This document shows, in pieces, positions 49,621 through 60,768 of a stretch of DNA of 64,000 nt (positions are counted from its first letter, which is position 1; each line of letters starts with the position of its first letter). The position numbers were made by a program, and so were the translations under genes. The notes under the pieces were generated by a model that worked only from the letters and a program-made list of their open reading frames with translations, was not told the origin of the DNA and ran no database searches. The DNA is from Artemia franciscana (taxonomy: Eukaryota; Arthropoda; Branchiopoda; Anostraca; Artemiidae): positions 50,882,489-50,946,488 of the forward strand of contig NC_088865.1 of NCBI RefSeq assembly GCF_032884065.1, written 5' to 3'.

Positions 49621-51642
49621 GCGCCGGCAGAAAATATTTCAGGGGGGTAGACGCCAAAATAGCAGTGGTCGTCGGGAGACAGTCTAGGTGGTTTAGGGCA
49701 CCAAACTACGACCTTACCCCGAAGAAGATGAATTTGTAATCAATTTAAAATTCTTAGAAGCTATTTGATTCAAAAGTATCAATAACAATATTTTAGGCTT
49801 CTCAGTTGCAAAAGAAGTAATGCAAAACGATAGCAGTACTGGATTCAACCAAGTTGATTCGCTTTATTTGTAATGAAATCAGTTTACGTTTGGTGATCTG
49901 TAATTGCATATCAGCTACAATGAAGGGGGATGAGTCATTGTATGGGTGGGGGTAGGGTAGAAAGTACATTTTAATGGACAAACTGCTTACTTTTCCTTCA
50001 AATAAATATTGAAAGAGGTAGGGGAGGGGGAGTAGGAATTAATTAAAATCCTTCTTTATACAGCTAAAATGTTGCATTCCCATATCTGAAAGCACACAGG
50101 TGGAAAAGGCAAAGCAGTTCATCCTCAGCCCCGCCAGGAAATTTCTTTGGGGTGGCAAATACTGAGAGGAACTTAAATCTCAGCATTTTTAAATGGTAAT
50201 ATTTTTCTTTTTCTATTTATATGACGTACTTCAATGTATTTAAACGAATATATGTAATGTATTTATCGATAAAAAAAATCCTATTGCGAAGTTGTGATGA
50301 CTTCAGTTACGTAGAAGATCAAAAGTCACACAGAATTTCCATCCATACAAACAATAATGCTCCTTTTCATCCAACCCAAATTCTTTAGTAGTAATATTAA
50401 CAAGGACTTTTCAGCAAAATTACTATTCATTGCCAATTTTTTAAGTATGTTCAAATTTGATCCAAAACTGAAATTGCAAATTTAAACATAGGAAAGTAAA
50501 ACAGTTCAAAATAGGGATGATACCTTTTTATTGACAGTGAAATATAAAATTATTTAACTGGATATTTCGAACACATATACAGTGTTCATCATCAGCAGTA
50601 AAACTAAAAGACATGAATAAAAATAAACAGAATTTATACCTAATAAACTAATTACATATAGTTTATTGCTCTTATTTTTTTCAATGCAACAGCCGAGGCA
50701 AATCTCCCTGACCTTTTCAGTTCCGGTTCATTAGATTTAACTGACGTATTACTCGGACAGAGGTAATAGCTCTTAGGTGAAGTGATATTTACTTTATTTG
50801 ACCTCAGTAAATTATCATAAATTGAGTTCAATCCAAATTCACCTGTATCTCTGTTTATGGAATTATTCTTGAATAGAATTTTTTTAATTTCGATTGTTTC
50901 CCTGAAAGTTTGCTTTAAACCTTGGTCCCTAGAAATCAAAGAAACATTTTCAAACAAAATAAAATGATTTGGAAAATTAAAGATATGCTCCGCGAGGGCC
51001 GACGTGAAATCTTCAGGTTTGGTATTTTGCTTTAAAGACGATGAAATGGAATTATGATGTTGTAGCAATCTCGTTCTTAAATTCTGGTTAGTACGTCCCA
51101 CATAAGAGCTTCCACAAGTACATGGAATTTTATAAACCCCACTTTGTTGTTCTACGGAAGTCCGATCCTTTCCAGAATTAAAAAAAAACTTGCCAAAGTA
51201 TTACTACCTCTTAAAGCTACCTTTAAACCATTATTTTGTAAAATTCTTTTAAGTTTTTCACTCAAACCTGGAACATATGGTAGAGAACAAAAGATATCTT
51301 TCTTTTCTGTTGTTTCCAGAATATCGTCAGAACATTCTAGAAATTTTTTCCTTCTTTTCGAAAAAGTCTGGTCAACTAACCAACCCGGATAATGGTTACT
51401 TATTAAAATGTCTTTTAGCAATAATAATTCCTCCTCAATGAATTTTGGAGAACAAATTCTAAAAATGCGGTCAGTTAAAGATATGATTAAACCAATTTTT
51501 ACTTGGCGGGCATGACCGGAGAAAAAAGACAAAAATCTGTTATTGTTAGTAGGTTTTCTGTAAATCTTAAAATCCAGACTATTTTCATTTTTTAAAAGAA
51601 GGACATTCATATTTTTTAAAACATAAATTTTGGGGGAGATAT

Positions 51643-52728
51643 ATGGATGACATAATTTCAGTATGGAATTATGGGGTGGAGGAATTAAAAAGTTTTTTAG
51701 AACATCTTAATTTTTGGGGAGGGGATTTAAAATTTACAATAGAATTAGAAGAGGATAATAAACTTCCTTTTCTGGATGTCCTTCTTTTAAAAAATGAAAA
51801 TAGTCTGGATTTTAAGATTTACAGAAAACCTACTAACAATAACAGATTTTTGTCTTTTTTCTCCGGTCATGCCCGCCAAGTAAAAATTGGTTTAATCATA
51901 TCTTTAACTGACCGCATTTTTAGAATTTGTTCTCCAAAATTCATTGAGGAGGAATTATTATTGCTAAAAGACATTTTAATAAGTAACCATTATCCGGGTT
52001 GGTTAGTTGACCAGACTTTTTCGAAAAGAAGGAAAAAATTTCTAGAATGTTCTGACGATATTCTGGAAACAACAGAAAAGAAAGATATCTTTTGTTCTCT
52101 ACCATATGTTCCAGGTTTGAGTGAAAAACTTAAAAGAATTTTACAAAATAATGGTTTAAAGGTAGCTTTAAGAGGTAGTAATACTTTGGCAAGTTTTTTA
52201 AATTCTGGAAAGGATCGGACTTCCGTAGAGCAACAAAGTGGGGTTTATAAAATTCCATGTACTTGTGGAAGCTCTTATGTGGGACGTACTAACCAGAATT
52301 TAAGAACGAGATTGCTACAACATCATAATTCCATTTCATCGTCTTTAAAGCAAAATACCAAACCTGAAGATTTCACGTCGGCCCTCGCGGAGCATATCTT
52401 TAATTTTCCAAATCATTTTATTTTGTTTGAAAATGTTTCTTTGATTTCTAGGGACCAAGGTTTAAAGCAAACTTTCAGGGAAACAATCGAAATTAAAAAA
52501 ATTCTATTCAAGAATAATTCCATAAACAGAGATACAGGTGAATTTGGATTGAACTCAATTTATGATAATTTACTGAGGTCAAATAAAGTAAATATCACTT
52601 CACCTAAGAGCTATGACCTCTGTCCACGTAATACGTCAGTTAAATCTAATGAACCGGAACTGAAAAGGTCAAGGAGATTTGCCTCGGCTGTTGCATTGAA
52701 AAAAATAAGAGCAATAAACTATATGTAA
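51643..52728 (+). CDS. PLE protein, RT C-terminus plus GIY-YIG endonuclease
   Basis: This is an uninterrupted 361-residue frame. Residues 1-50 hold the last RT palm motif and the LPFLDV box. Residues about 60-170 are a basic thumb-like region (FSKRRKKFLEC). Residues about 205-300 are the GIY-YIG nuclease, with GVYKIPCTC, SSYVGRTNQNLRTRL, and Asn/Glu candidates further on (LAEHIFNF, FRETIEIKKI). The tail ends KKIRAINYM. It is 5'-truncated relative to a full PLE ORF, which is usually about 750-850 residues. Translation as such is unlikely; it is evidence of a recent insertion. Confidence 0.8.
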   Translation: MDDIISVWNYGVEELKSFLEHLNFWGGDLKFTIELEEDNKLPFLDVLLLKNENSLDFKIYRKPTNNNRFLSFFSGHARQVKIGLIISLTDRIFRICSPKFIEEELLLLKDILISNHYPGWLVDQTFSKRRKKFLECSDDILETTEKKDIFCSLPYVPGLSEKLKRILQNNGLKVALRGSNTLASFLNSGKDRTSVEQQSGVYKIPCTCGSSYVGRTNQNLRTRLLQHHNSISSSLKQNTKPEDFTSALAEHIFNFPNHFILFENVSLISRDQGLKQTFRETIEIKKILFKNNSINRDTGEFGLNSIYDNLLRSNKVNITSPKSYDLCPRNTSVKSNEPELKRSRRFASAVALKKIRAINYM

Positions 52729-52784
52729 TTAGTTTATTAGGTATAAATTCTGTTTATTTTTATTCATGTCTTTTAGTTTTACTG

Positions 52785-52822
52785 CTGATGATGAACACTG
52801 TATATGTGTTCGAAATATCCAG
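52785..52822 (+). ncRNA. Hammerhead-like ribozyme motif at the PLE 3' end (candidate)
   Basis: The order is CTGATGA (52785-52791), one extra T, a 6-bp stem GAACAC/GTGTTC with a 7-base loop, and GAAA (52812-52815) followed by TATCC. CUGANGA - stem II - GAAA is the catalytic core of hammerhead ribozymes, which are known from Penelope-like elements. The extra base before stem II departs from the canonical core, and I could not fold a convincing stem I and cleavage site by eye. The inverse copy is in the left arm at about 50556-50597. Confidence 0.4.
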
Positions 52823-53039
52823 TTAAATAATTTTATATTTCACTGTCAATAAAAAGGTATCATCCCTATTTTGAACTGTTTTACTTTCGTCATGGAAAGG
52901 CAGTGTGGTCTTCGAAGTTATCTATTTAAACATAGGACGGTACTAATCAACGTAAAATTATTGATTTACACATTTTATAAGCAATTAACCAAGAATTTAA
53001 GGGACCAGTACCTCAAATCATATCTTTGTTAAGCCTGGG

Positions 53040-53385
53040 TATGATTTGGAAAACAATCAGAAATTAAATAAAAAAGAGCTTTTCAACTGAAAGCAAGGAA
53101 CAGATTTGGAACCGATTTGAATCAAATATTTTTTGTATGAATGGGGCTGTATGCTCCTTAGCTCCCTACTCTTTACTGTGAAGTTTGGCTTTTTTCCAAA
53201 ACTTAAAGAAAATATACAATCGGAAAAAGAAGATTTTTCAAAGCAGTAAAAAACTTTTGTTTAATGAACAAAATCTTGAGAAGGGGGCAGTCCCCCTTAC
53301 ATACAGAGTAACTTACATTTATTTTAAGTTTTAAACTTGCTCCTTACTTTAGTTGAGAAACCCTTTCTATCTGTTTAATTACATT
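53040..53385. mobile_element. F2 foldback element, diverged copy
   Basis: Left arm: aattaaataaaaaagagctt ... ctccctactctttactgtga. Right arm: gagaagggggcagtccccct ... ttgctccttactttagttga, ending with gtttaatt. The arms are more decayed than at 38.4 kb. Confidence 0.7.
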
Positions 53386-53439
53386 TCATGAAACTGTCAA
53401 GTTTTATGAATACAATACTTATGGTAGCAAAAAGTAGTA

Positions 53440-54175
53440 GAGTAAAAAAAAGTACTGTAGGGGTTTCAAGCTAATATCTGCAAAAATGTGGAATTCTGTA
53501 ATTTTTGCCAGAAGAAAGATCACAGGTCGTGTCTATTTGGGTTTTTTTTCCCAGGGGTAATCGCATCGACCCAGTCGGCCTAGAACGTGGGGAGATAGTT
53601 CATTCTAGTTCTAGTGCCCTTTTTAAGTGATCAAAAAATTGGAGGGCAACTACACCCCCTCCCACTCCACTTTTTTCAAAAATAGTTCGATTATAATTTT
53701 GAGGTAGGTTTTTTTTAGCATAGTTGAAAGGCCCAATAGCTATATCTTTGGACATGAAGTTACCCCCTAAAGCCCACGGAGAAAGATTTTTAAGTTATAA
53801 AATTTACCCACTGTTTTGTTTTTTATTGGGAAGTATGCATATATTTCTCGGATGGGAGGGGAGGAAAAACTTTCTGTTGGGAGAATTTTCCATGGAGAGA
53901 AAAGTTTCAAGGGGGTGAACCTTTCAGGGAAATTTTACACTGGGTGTATTTGCCAGAATTCCTATACGAAATTTCAATATGTCTTGCTTTCTCTTTACTG
54001 TCGTTTAATTAGAACAATAAGTAACTTTTTTTAAAGTGTCGAAAACTCTAGCGTGAAGAGCGAAGCGTTGAGGAGGGGGCAACCCTCCTTATATGCGTAA
54101 TAATTTCTGTTCGTTTTAAACTTTAATGTTGCATCTTATTTTCAGTTGAAAAAACTTTTTTTTTCTTTATTTCAT
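53440..54175. repeat. Dispersed family D element
   Basis: It carries the ordered family phrases 'tgtggaattctg', 'catcgacccagtcgg', 'ggcaactacaccccctccc', 'catagttgaaaggcccaata' and 'ttgccagaattcctatacga'. It ends in an F2 right arm (gagcgaagcgttgaggaggg ... cttattttcagttgaaaaaa). This supports the view that F2 arms are the 3' end of longer family D elements. Confidence 0.75.
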
Positions 54176-55300
54176 GAAGCTTAGAGACTAGCATTTTTCT
54201 AAAGGCAATATTAGTTTCTAAAAGTATGTCAATTAAAGTAAAAGTATATAAAATAAAAAAAAGTAAGTGATTCCAAAAAAAAAACACATAAAACAATAGC
54301 CAACTTACAAAAACTAAGAAAAAACTCACAGCATTCAGTTCTGTTGAGCAATACCAAAGTGTTGGACGGATATCTTTTAACAATATTGACAGTTATAAAC
54401 TTGGTTATCAAACACCAAAATTTTTTAGTGCCTTTAAACTCAGTGTTTTATAAAAAGTAATGCACTATCAGAGTAGTTTGTTCAAAGTAAAACATTGAAA
54501 CTAAGATTAAGAAAATCGGATAACAATTTTTAACTCAAAATTTTTAATTTAATTTTGAATATGAAAAACCAATATATATGTATATAACACCTTTATCCTT
54601 CATAACTGTAAGATATTAAATCTTTTTCAAAGTGACAACTAGATAAATACAATCACTCCTAGAAAAAAATGATAATAAAACATAAAAAACATGTCCATTC
54701 ATGGGGAAAAATACAGAAATTCCGAGCATTCTGTTCAAGGGAAACATTTCTCACTATAATGGTTTCATATAAAAGCTCATGGATACTCTTGCAATGCAGG
54801 CAAAAGTTGACGGCATTTTTTTTTTTTTTTTTTTTTTTTTACCGAAATTACCCCTTATTAAGCTGTTTTCCTTGTGTTTTCAACTATTATACGAAACTTC
54901 TTGTGTACTAATAACTGCACTAATTACTGATTAACAAATACATATTTAGGACCACCATAAGAAGCTTATTCTTTGAAAGAATGTTATCAGTAGTTAGGCT
55001 CTTATACTTTCATTGTTGACAAGGATCGTTATTTACTTAGCATTCATTACTATAAAGAATTTAAATTTTTGGTGCTCCAACCAATTCATTTAGAAAAATG
55101 TTTGTGGAAAACTCGAAAGAGGTCACTCAGTCACAGGTTGAAACTTTTGTTTTCCTTATTAATGGTCAAAATCTATTGGCAGGCAGCCAACAATGACGCA
55201 ACACACATTTTTTCTATAGTTTTTCTCTATTCTGCTCTCTTTCCTTTGGTTTCTTTATAATTACTTTACACTCCCAAATTTCAAGGGGGGTCACAGCCCT
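54176..55300. other. No gene seen
   Basis: AT-rich LTO1 intron with a pure T run of about 22 at 54819-54840. ORFs are short and without motifs. Confidence 0.45.
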
Positions 55301-55309
55301 CTTGCCCAT

Positions 55310-56430
55310 CCATGCCACTTTAGTCCTTAGATCTACAAATTCTGAGCAAACATTTTATTCAGCAGATAGAAGAGCTTTGCTGAAGGTTCTATCCTTATAT
55401 TGAATACCAGATAAATATCTTAAAGTGATTACTGCTCTGTACAAGAACAACATTACAGCAGTCAAGGCAGGAAAAGATGTTAGTAGCTGGTTTCGGGTTG
55501 AATCATTTATTAAGCAGGATTGTATTCTATCCCCACTTATATGGATCATTTTGATGGACTTTGTCCTAAAGGACACAGCAAAGACTATTGGAGAGCATGG
55601 AATCAAATGAGAAGATAAGACTCTCCTAGACTTAGATTATGCTGATGTCTTGAGCTTCCTTGATGAAAATGTTAGGAAAATTAAAGATTTTTGGAGTTTT
55701 GAGAATTCAAGGTAGACATAGGTTAGAAAATTTGTTCACTACATTAATTTGCTAGGAATAAGTGAAGGTGAAGAGGCGATGTTGGGTACCAAAAAGATCA
55801 ATCAAGCACACAACTCCACATACATGTGTAGTATTATAAGTAAAGATGGTGGATGCAGTGAAGATGTTAAAAGTAGAATAGCCAAGGCCCAGGGTGCTTT
55901 TTCACAGTTGGAAAAAATTTGGAAGAATATGAAGACAGGTCTATGAAACAAGATGAGAATATTGGAAGCTATAGTGATGACAGTAGTCAAGTATGGTTCT
56001 GGAGAATGGGTGCTTTGGAAGACAGAGGAACATTTGTTACATGTTTCCAGAAGAATTGTCTATGGTTTGTTGTGGGTACCTGTTTCACTAATGGTATTTC
56101 AAACAATAAGTAGTACAAAACCTGGTTTTACTCTGCTTTCTAGGGCTATAATGAGAGAAAGGTAGAGATGGCTTGGAGATGTTTTGCAGATGAAGGGTAT
56201 CATATTAATAGAGATTGTTCTTTTTAACCCCTTATCAAGTGCTAAACAAAAATCAAGTCATCCCTGAATGGGGTAGGATGTGGTTCTAAGACAATTTATA
56301 GGAAATTGGAACTTCTTGAGATGGTGTAAAGAGGGAAACTTTGAATAGATTGAGATGGAGGAGGAGCATGCACAGCTGTGTTGGCCTTAGGTGGCTTTGT
56401 GCTGGAGTGACTGTTAGTAGTACTGCTAGT
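55310..56430 (+). pseudogene. Degenerate RTE-like LINE, RT to C-terminus
   Basis: The plus strand reads IPDKYLKVITALYKNNITAV, LSPLIWIILMDFVLKDTA, DLDYADVLSFLDEN, LGISEGEEAMLGTKKINQAH and SIISKDGGCSEDVKSRIAKA. It then reads a broken RRIVYGLLWV, PGFTLLSRAIMRER and GLRWLCAGVTV-like tail. The YADD box is YADV. It has the same extent as the 11.6-kb copy and is less decayed in places. LTO1 intron. Confidence 0.85.
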
Positions 56431-56788
56431 AGTAGTAAAACACAACTTAGCATAAAATCAATATCCTTGAAAAACAGCTTGCGATTTTCGCCAAAGTGTC
56501 TATTAAATGATGCATAAGCCTGTTTAAAGCAAGGTCAATAAACAAGTGCAATTAAAAATTTTGTAGCAGATGTGTTCCTTCATATTTTTTATATTTTGCC
56601 CTTCTGGAAATTATTAATTAGATGCAATAAAGTAGCTATAAGGAGAATATTCCTTAGATTCCTGAAATTGTGATCCAGGTACAGCTATGTACAAAGAATT
56701 CATACATAATGAGGAAATATCCAATGCCTGATTCTTTTGTTGCTGCAAAAGAACTGTCATTAAAGTCCTAAGTCTTGACCTAAAGCTC

Positions 56789-57151
56789 TTACCAAGGGTT
56801 AAGCACTGAGAACAATGAGATTAGGTGTCTCCAGGTTGACCTATTGCAGAAAGACTTGAGAATAAATGTTGAGGCGTCCAGCTTTGTGAAAAACTTAGCA
56901 CTGGAGCATTTCAGTATTGCTTTGTCAAATATGGGCATTGGGTGGTGGGGTCTTTTGATGGCCTTGTTCAGGTCATAGGGGTTGATGCAGACCTGGGGGC
57001 TTTTGTTAGGCTTTTTGGACACAACTGCAGCGTTTACACAATCTGTAGGGTAAGCAACATTTTTTCTGACCCTAAGTACTTCCATTCTATTTAGTAGCAT
57101 GGACATGCAAACTATAAGGAGATTCAGGCTATATTTTTTTTTGTGTGCCAC
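56789..57151 (-). mobile_element. Ty3/Gypsy-type reverse transcriptase fragment
   Basis: A 120-codon minus-strand frame contains DCVNAAVVSKKPNKSPQVCI, NPYDLNKAIKRPHHPMPIFD and SSAKFFTKLDAST. The W/CVN-x-VVxKKPN, DP/YDLNKAIKR and F(S/T)KLDA pattern is the N-terminal RT block of Ty3/Gypsy LTR retrotransposons. The sequence loses homology after the first catalytic Asp (LDAST), and no LTR, protease or integrase was seen. LTO1 intron. Confidence 0.75.
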
Positions 57152-57835
57152 TGCATGTAAGCCTAAAAAGAGTTTTTGGACACGTATTTTTCCACCACTA
57201 GACTACTTTGCCTTGTTTTGCAATAGAAAAATTGAAATATAAAACAAACAGGGAATGAAAAAAAAAATACAACTGCTCACATGTGCTTTATTTCTGTCAA
57301 GATATCTTGAGCAAAATAAGAGAAATTGTTGCTAAGCTTTGTTCCACTTGTATCTTGCTCTGTTGAGGCTCTTATTTACTATTTGCTAGCCTCTTTATCT
57401 GGTCAGTGATGAATCATAGATTTGTATTCCACAAAAAGAACATGTTTTGCTACAGATTAAGTTTCAAGAAAATGGTTGTCTACAATTTATTGCTTGGTCA
57501 GGTAGGGTCAGGTGTCTATGTTTCATTTTTTTAGCATGTTCATCTATCACTGGCTTATGATTCTTTTTGAGTAGAAGGAGATCCAGGAGGTAAAAAAAAA
57601 ACAGAAGAAAAAGCATGTTTTCACAGACACCCTTGATGGTAATGAGTTAGAGTCTGGACAAGGTGTCAAATTTCCAAGTCAACCTGAGGATTGCAATGAT
57701 TTGGATTTTTGGATTCTAAAGCTATAACAGAAAAGCCTCAAAAAAAAAAATCTAAGCAGAGATTTTTTTGAAGAAAAAAAGCCAAGTGAACTTTCTCAGA
57801 GACAAACTGATGATTTGCAAGTAGTTATATAGTGG
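57152..57835. other. No gene seen
   Basis: LTO1 intron between the Gypsy fragment and the hAT pseudogene. The part from about 57590 may be the 5' region of the hAT ORF, but it shows no motif. Confidence 0.4.
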
Positions 57836-57839
57836 ACTA

Positions 57840-59190
57840 CATAACTGGACAAATGCAGCCTCTTGTGACAGTGGAAAGAAAGCTACTGTCTACTTGTATA
57901 GACCAGTGGTTCCTGGAGATGATGACAAATAAAAGCTACATTGGCAATACTGCACACTGGAAAAATAGAGACCTTAGCTGAGAGTAAGCTGTAATCTCTT
58001 GTCAAAGATTCAAAGGCACTCATGATTATTCTTCTTATGCCAATCATCTTAACAAGATTTGCAAAACATGTGATCTCCTGTACACAGAGATTGTCAAAAC
58101 TGAAAGACAATGGCAGTAATTTTGTGAAAGCTTTTGAGGATTGTGCATATCCAGTAAGCCTCACTGACACCAAGCCTGATAGAAACGATGGTAATGGAGC
58201 TTCTGAAAGCAAAAAACACCTTTGTTATCATTTCAGTTGAAAATTTGCTATGACTTGCAGACAGAAAAGTGAGATTAAACTAAAGAATCTGGAAGTGAAT
58301 ATGGTACTTATCAGTTATATAATAAACAATATAGTTTCAATTGTGGGTTTTTTTTTTTTCATTGTTCTGAGTTTCAATGCAAACATGACACAAGAAACTG
58401 GTCAAGCAACTTCTTTATACTGTATAATTAGCTTTGGCTTGATTGGAAAATAAATTGTAACTATACCTTATTTGAGGATTTAGTTGGTATTTTGGTTTGG
58501 TTAGTATAATATATGTTATGTTTTACCCCCTTCCCCTCCTTAATATTCAAATATAGCCCAAATTGTTTCTAAGCAATTACATTTTCATTATATTTTGTTT
58601 GATTTCATTAGCATTAATTGAACTTCACTCCAATAAGTACCATGAATACTACTTATTCCCTCACTTGCATTATGCAAGCCACACCCTAAATCTTGTTGCC
58701 AGTAAAGATAGTAAAAAAGCTATGTCAAAAGTGTTTAATGGATAAGTGTCAAGTACTTTGGAATGTGACAAGGCAGAGTTTAAAGGCCACTGATAAAGCC
58801 CAAGATTTAATTTTTAAAGCAGCTAATTATCCCTTATGCAACTTGGTGGAATTCTTAACATGATGCTGTGAAATGTACTGTTCAAGTGTGGGGCCAGATT
58901 GGGCAGGTTTACACCAAACTAAACCTACCAAAGTTAATACTGATCAAGCTTGAGTTTCTTGAGTAATATGCCAAGGTAACATAGCTTGTCACCAGAGCAA
59001 TTGACATATTGCAGAGAGACAAGAACTGTTTTCTGGGAATGCTGTTGCACACAGTGATTGCACTAAGAGAGAAAATGATTGACAAAAAAAAAAAAAAAAA
59101 AAAAAAAAAACAATATCAAACATGCAAAAGCTCTTATGGAAGCAACCTTTGATTGTTTAGAGAACCAGTTAGCACATGCTTTGGTAAAAT
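57840..59190 (+). pseudogene. hAT-family transposase pseudogene
   Basis: In order on the plus strand: STCIDQWFLEMMTNKSYIGN, then TAHWKNRDL (the ADxWS...hxxFLGVTxHWI block), FKGTHDYSS-like phrases, and LKDNGSNFVKAFED at about 58098-58140, the TDNGSNF box holding a catalytic Asp. LHYASHTLNLVASKDSKKAM (about 58666) is the C-AHTLNLVA box, and STLECDKAEFK follows. Then come LFSGNAVAHSD (the LQGxxNCFLGxLLP region) and KHAKALMEATFDCLENQLAH near 59120. Stops and frameshifts occur throughout, with an A run of about 27 at 59084. It lacks the dimerisation C-terminus. LTO1 intron. Confidence 0.8.
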
Positions 59191-59746
59191 TCTAGTTTAG
59201 TGACTTTTGGCTATCTTGAAAAGAGGTTAGGTTAGGAAAATGAAACTTTCAGGGATGGGTCTACAGGCTAAAGTATACCCCAGGAAGGGATTTTAAAGTA
59301 CCCACCTCCACTCCTTCTCTCTCTAGAGAGCCCTGAAATTATCAATCTCCAGTTGCTTTTTCTCTGCCTTTCATTCTCAAAATGCAACTCCTGCAATTAA
59401 AGTAGAATTCAGAGCCATATCAATGTTTTTTTTTCAAAATTTAGGAAATATATTTGCATATCTTTAAAACCTTATAAATTGGGATTGAGCAAAGTTATGG
59501 AGCTGAAAACAATTTTGTTGTACTTCATTAAAGTAGAAGATCTATTTTACAAGGTTTCACTTTTATAGCACTCATATTTTTAAAGGTCATCAAAGGTCAG
59601 GTCCCTCAAGAGTGGAGTGGAGGTAGGTACTTCAAAATAACTTCCCAGGACATACTTTAGCCTGTAGACCTATCCCTAAAAGTTTCATTTTCCTTACCTA
59701 ACCCCTTTCCAAGATAGCAAGAAGTCACTTAACTAAAATTTTACCT
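59186..59746. mobile_element. Complete F1 foldback element
   Basis: The left arm starts ggtaaaattctagtttagtg and runs to about 59335. The right arm runs from about 59598 to aactaaaattttacc at 59746. The centre shares 'atctttaaaaccttataaat' and 'gaagatctattttacaaggt' with the 7.5-kb copy. It is about 560 bp, against about 630 bp for the other copy. No coding capacity. LTO1 intron. Confidence 0.78.
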
Positions 59747-60262
59747 GATTAAGTCCTTACAAGAATAGCCTACCCAAATGTTGCATGGTTTCCAAAAGTT
59801 GAATGCTGCCATACCACTTATGTGCTCTAGTAGGTTAGAACATGTTTTATTCATTTGGGTTTGGTTTTCACTGCAAAGCAGTCAGCTTGCAGATAAGTAG
59901 TTTCACAAACTTTTGTTATTGAAAGCAAACTACCAACTTTGATAATGGATTTTGTGAGAATTTTCATAATAAATGCTGTGAGAAAAGGATGTTTTTTTTG
60001 CTAAAGTAATTTGTATTTTAAATATGTATTTTGTAATTAAATACAAATTATCTCCCAGGCAATGTATTTCCAATTACTAATTAATTACATAATGATGTGA
60101 ATAATTTATAGTTTACTCCATTTAAAAGTATTTCCCACAACACCTGGCTAGGCGTAGTCTAGGTGACAATGGCTGATAGCCTAAGAATATTTAAAGCGTT
60201 ATTGCTAACAGATGGGACCCCAAAAGTACCCAATTTTCTATTTGATTAAATGACCATTTGAC

Positions 60263-60338
60263 CTTTTTGACGAACTAGTTCTTCAGAAAACAAAGCAGCA
60301 TTAAACGCATCATCAAAGTCCTCAAGCTCAGAAGCCAT
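60263..60338 (-). CDS. LTO1: LTO1 exon 1 (start codon)
   Basis: ATG at 60338 opens 25 codons (MASELEDFDDAFNAALFSEE, then LVRQK) plus one G, ending at 60263. The junction CAAAAAG|GTCAAATG has the obligatory GT but a weak remainder. The single G joins GT at the start of exon 2 to make the first Gly of the deca-GX3 motif. The joined protein is 131 residues, close to human LTO1 (137). The acidic FDDAF...SEELV segment occupies the place of FDAIVMADERF in human LTO1, ahead of the GY-x-EG repeat. The intron (60262-43058) is about 17.2 kb. The assignment rests on phase, position, length and this short similarity; transcript data would settle it. Confidence 0.72.
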
Positions 60339-60765
60339 ATTATCTAATTTTAAATCAGGACTTCTACTTCAAAATTGTCAAGCACATATTATCATAGCCA
60401 AAAAAACATGAGAACTCTGAAAATTGAAAAACATGACATTTCGAATGAGAATTTTCCTTTGTTTATATTTGAATTCAGTGTTCAAACGAAACCCAAATTT
60501 GGCAGCAGATCATTATATCACTCATTTCTATTTAAACGCAGCTTTCAACTAATAGGCACGTATTCTGCGCTCCTAATAGTGTCTGGTTTTTGCTCACTGG
60601 GGTTTGGTGTTGCACCTACAAGGGAGATTCACCTAATTACCACCTAATTACCATATTCCATTTACTTCTTAATAGAACCTTACTCCCGAACAAGTTTTGG
60701 GGAGTCTACAACGATGAGGAAAAACAAGCCACTAATTCCAACTAAGATAATAAAAATAAATCATT
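60339..60765. promoter_or_regulatory. LTO1 5' flank
   Basis: This is the interval between the LTO1 start codon and a hAT remnant on the same strand, and is where the LTO1 promoter should lie. The base context of the ATG on the minus strand is ataatATGG. No TATA box is convincing. A 90-codon plus-strand ORF (60375-60647) shows no family motif and is probably not a gene. Confidence 0.4.
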
Positions 60766-60768
60766 GGA

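Larger units (their letters stand above)
50494..52923 (+). mobile_element. Penelope-like element (PLE), head-to-head palindromic insertion
   Basis: The right-hand copy has a 361-codon frame (51643-52728). It begins at the RT box MDDIISVWN (part of the YxDD region), then LPFLDVLLLKNENSLDFKIY and RKPTNNNRFLSFFSGH. It ends with a GIY-YIG endonuclease domain: GVYKIPCTCGSSYVGRT, with the CxC pair and downstream QHH that mark PLE nucleases. The left-hand copy (51609-50494) is on the minus strand and encodes the same protein from VLLLKNEN on, broken by one frameshift near 51181. The arms are about 1115 bp and nearly identical; the spacer is 51610-51775. The fingers/palm part of the RT is missing from both, so neither is autonomous. 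The unit is flanked by a 14-bp duplication, ATTTAAACATAGGA, at 50480-50493 and 52924-52937. LTO1 intron. Confidence 0.9.
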
